The position numbers and the translations under genes were made by a program. Source: CAYYOS01 sp964473355 (GTDB lineage Bacteria; Pseudomonadota; Gammaproteobacteria; Burkholderiales; REEB80). Taken from it: a stretch of 8,012 nucleotides of DNA. Shown here piece by piece: positions 6,494 to 8,012 of the stretch (its first letter is position 1; every line of letters begins with the position of its first letter). Where the stretch lies: NCBI GenBank assembly GCA_964473355.1, contig CAYYOS010000116.1, forward strand, positions 1 to 8,012, written 5' to 3'. The notes under the pieces were generated by a model. The model saw only the letters and a program-made list of their open reading frames with translations. It did not search any database and was not told the DNA's origin.

Positions 6494-7639
6494 TTAGCAG
6501 AGTTGGGGCGCCCATGATTGGGTTCGCGCCAAGCGGGTCAGCATCATTCCTAGCATCGTAACGTCAACCGCTTTGTTGGAAAGAATGACGATTCCTGTTT
6601 TGGCTTCTGTGTCTACGGATACGTAAGAAGCGTACCCGCCAACCATTCCGTTATGCCAAACGACCGATTTATTGCCGACAAACCTATCTATGAATGTGGC
6701 TTGTATCCAACCGATTCCGCTGATCCCAGGGGATAGCGGCATGTGCATTTTCTTGAGTGTCGACGAGATAAGCGCATCATATTCAATATTAGCTCTAACA
6801 AACTTTATCATGTCTTCAACAGTGGAATGGTAGGCGCCGGCACCCGCAAGCGCTCGAAATGTCCAAAGCGAACTTGGTTCGCCTTTAGCAGTGTAGCCCT
6901 GAGCAAGTGCCGCCTTCATCTTTGGGGTTAGTGTTATCGCGGTATCTCTCATCTCAAGTGGAGCAAGGAGTTTTTCAAAAATCAACGATTCGAAGTTCTT
7001 TTTTGTAACAATTTCGAGGATATGACCCAACAATCCCAACCCAAAATTGGAATACCTAAAACTTCCCGGCGGGCGCTTGTCCTTCGTCGTTTTAAGGTAG
7101 TCGAAGAGGTATTCTGGGCCAAGGTGGCTGTAAGGATCCCGCATTAAAGATGCTTTGCTTACCAATTTGGTTGCTGTTCGCGCCAGCGGCTTGGGGATGC
7201 TGGCAAAGCCAGAGGTATGGGTTGCCAATTGCTTTAATGTAACCAGCTGGGCCGCGGGCGAGAGGGTAATCGAGTTTCCGAGTAATTCCCCTAGAGTCAT
7301 TTCCATCCTAAGGACGTCTTCGTCACAAAGAATCTGAAGCAAGGATGTGGTAAAGAGCTTACTGACCGATGCAATTTGAAAAACCGTTGACGCGTCTGGG
7401 GCTGTGGCGCCTTCCCTATTTACCTTTCCGTAGCCTTTAATAAATGAGCTTCCATTTTTATAGACCCCTATTACTAAGCCATGAGAAGGGTCATTACGGG
7501 TAAGTTTCTTCACCTGCGAATCGAGGGCCGCCTCGAGGTTTTTTTTGTCCGAGGTGTTGTTGAGCCGATACTTCAGGTAAAAAACTGCTGACACAACTAC
7601 TGTCACGAGTAGCGCCAGCGCAAATACCAGTGTATCCAT
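6494..7639 (-). CDS. Membrane-anchored serine hydrolase, beta-lactamase/PBP fold (class C-like)
   Basis: 381 residues. Residues 3-22 form an N-terminal hydrophobic helix with no clear cleavage site or lipobox, so it is probably a membrane anchor with the catalytic domain outside the cytoplasm. The Beta-lactamase (PF00144) motifs are in order and well spaced: S91-V-S-K94 (SxxK nucleophile), Y196-S-N198 in FRYSNFGLGLLG, and H329-N-G331 in VVWHNGMVGGYAS, taking the place of KTG. LATHTSGF at about 138-145 is another family signature. HxG instead of KTG is typical of the esterase/peptidase-like members of this family, so a peptidase, esterase or peptidoglycan role is more likely than antibiotic resistance; the substrate is unknown. 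ATG 7639 has AGGAG (complement of 7651-7655) 11 nt upstream. It starts 33 bp after the ubiD stop, so the two are probably co-transcribed. Confidence 0.9.
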   Translation of the reverse strand: MDTLVFALALLVTVVVSAVFYLKYRLNNTSDKKNLEAALDSQVKKLTRNDPSHGLVIGVYKNGSSFIKGYGKVNREGATAPDASTVFQIASVSKLFTTSLLQILCDEDVLRMEMTLGELLGNSITLSPAAQLVTLKQLATHTSGFASIPKPLARTATKLVSKASLMRDPYSHLGPEYLFDYLKTTKDKRPPGSFRYSNFGLGLLGHILEIVTKKNFESLIFEKLLAPLEMRDTAITLTPKMKAALAQGYTAKGEPSSLWTFRALAGAGAYHSTVEDMIKFVRANIEYDALISSTLKKMHMPLSPGISGIGWIQATFIDRFVGNKSVVWHNGMVGGYASYVSVDTEAKTGIVILSNKAVDVTMLGMMLTRLARTQSWAPQLC

Positions 7640-7672
7640 AGAAGGTTAGGCTCCTGGCAATGCCAGCGGGAT

Positions 7673-8012
7673 CTACTTAGACAGACCCAGCTCTACCCAT
7701 ATCCGATCTATTTTTTCTTTGGTGGCGTCGTCCATCTTAATAGGCTTACCCCAAGCTCGTACGGTTTCTGCTTCCCACTTGTGTGTGGCATCAATACCCA
7801 TTTTGCTGCCCAAACCGGAAACCGGGCTGGCGAAATCCAGATAATCGATGGGCGTATTGTCAACTAAAAGTGTATCGCGACTTGGGTCAACACGCGTGGT
7901 AATGGCCCAAATCACTTCCTTCCAATCGCGTATGTCGATGTCATCGTCAACAACGACAATAAATTTGGTGTACATGAATTGCCGTAAAAAAGACCACACG
8001 CCAAACATCATG
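7673..8012 (-). CDS. ubiD: UbiD decarboxylase, C-terminal part (3-octaprenyl-4-hydroxybenzoate carboxy-lyase)
   Basis: The last 112 or so residues of UbiD are visible; the gene enters from the right edge. MMFGVWSFLRQFMYTKFIVV, then VDDDIDIRDWKEVIWAITTR, then NTPIDYLDFASPVSGLGSKM and GIDATHKW, match the highly conserved C-terminal region of proteobacterial UbiD almost word for word. The ATG pair at 8011/8008 is internal, because the family is about 490 residues long. UbiD uses prenylated FMN, supplied by UbiX, to decarboxylate octaprenyl-4-hydroxybenzoate in ubiquinone biosynthesis. The cofactor-binding and main catalytic parts lie outside the window, so their integrity cannot be judged. The short tail ending GLSK is normal variation. 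The stop is TAG 7675-7673. Confidence 0.95.
   Translation of the reverse strand, partial: MMFGVWSFLRQFMYTKFIVVVDDDIDIRDWKEVIWAITTRVDPSRDTLLVDNTPIDYLDFASPVSGLGSKMGIDATHKWEAETVRAWGKPIKMDDATKEKIDRIWVELGLSK

Noticed and set aside
7654..7666. Small hairpin ctggc/gccag between ubiD and the hydrolase gene as a terminator
   Set aside because: The stem is only 5 bp with no T-tract on the minus strand, and it overlaps the ribosome-binding site of the next gene.

Overview
The window is consistent with a proteobacterial chromosome, most likely gammaproteobacterial. The evidence is the 3' end of a proteobacterial-type ubiD at the right edge, a large secreted protein ending in an IPTL-CTERM sorting signal, and ordinary sigma70-like promoters and Shine-Dalgarno sites. 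I cannot name the genus. The sequence is a draft: a run of 10 Ns (1994-2003) marks a scaffold join inside the largest gene.

Left part (1-551). The minus strand carries the 5' end of a secreted protein, with a signal peptide followed by the start of a fibronectin type III-like domain. It starts at 255 and runs off the left edge. It is divergent from the large plus-strand gene across a 296-bp intergenic region. That region holds a good promoter for each direction. A perfect 10-bp inverted repeat lies on the spacer and -10 of the leftward promoter.

Centre (552-5311). One very large surface-protein gene appears to be cut in two by the N gap. In order it encodes a signal peptide, a cysteine-paired N-terminal region, one DUF11-like beta-sandwich module, a jelly-roll-like domain interrupted by the gap, seven more DUF11-like modules, and a C-terminal IPTL-CTERM tripartite signal (IPTLSEWG, hydrophobic helix, basic tail). 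Such proteins are thought to be handled by exosortase H, which is not in this window. A strong ribosome-binding site lies in front of a five-codon mini-ORF whose stop overlaps the large gene's start. A small DUF427 gene (5345-5629) follows on the same strand.

Right part (5707-8012), all minus strand. A VapBC/FitAB-like type II toxin-antitoxin pair (Phd/YefM-type antitoxin, PIN-domain toxin with a TTG start) has a perfect 9+9 palindrome just upstream that is a good candidate for an autoregulatory operator. Next is a membrane-anchored serine beta-lactamase-fold hydrolase (SxxK, YxN, HxG). It lies 33 bp downstream of the partial ubiD gene and was probably co-transcribed with it.

The genes here do not form an obvious single pathway. 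The divergent secreted pair on the left may share cell-surface functions, while the right half is ubiquinone biosynthesis plus accessory genes. I see no CRISPR array, tRNA, rRNA, insertion sequence or phage gene.
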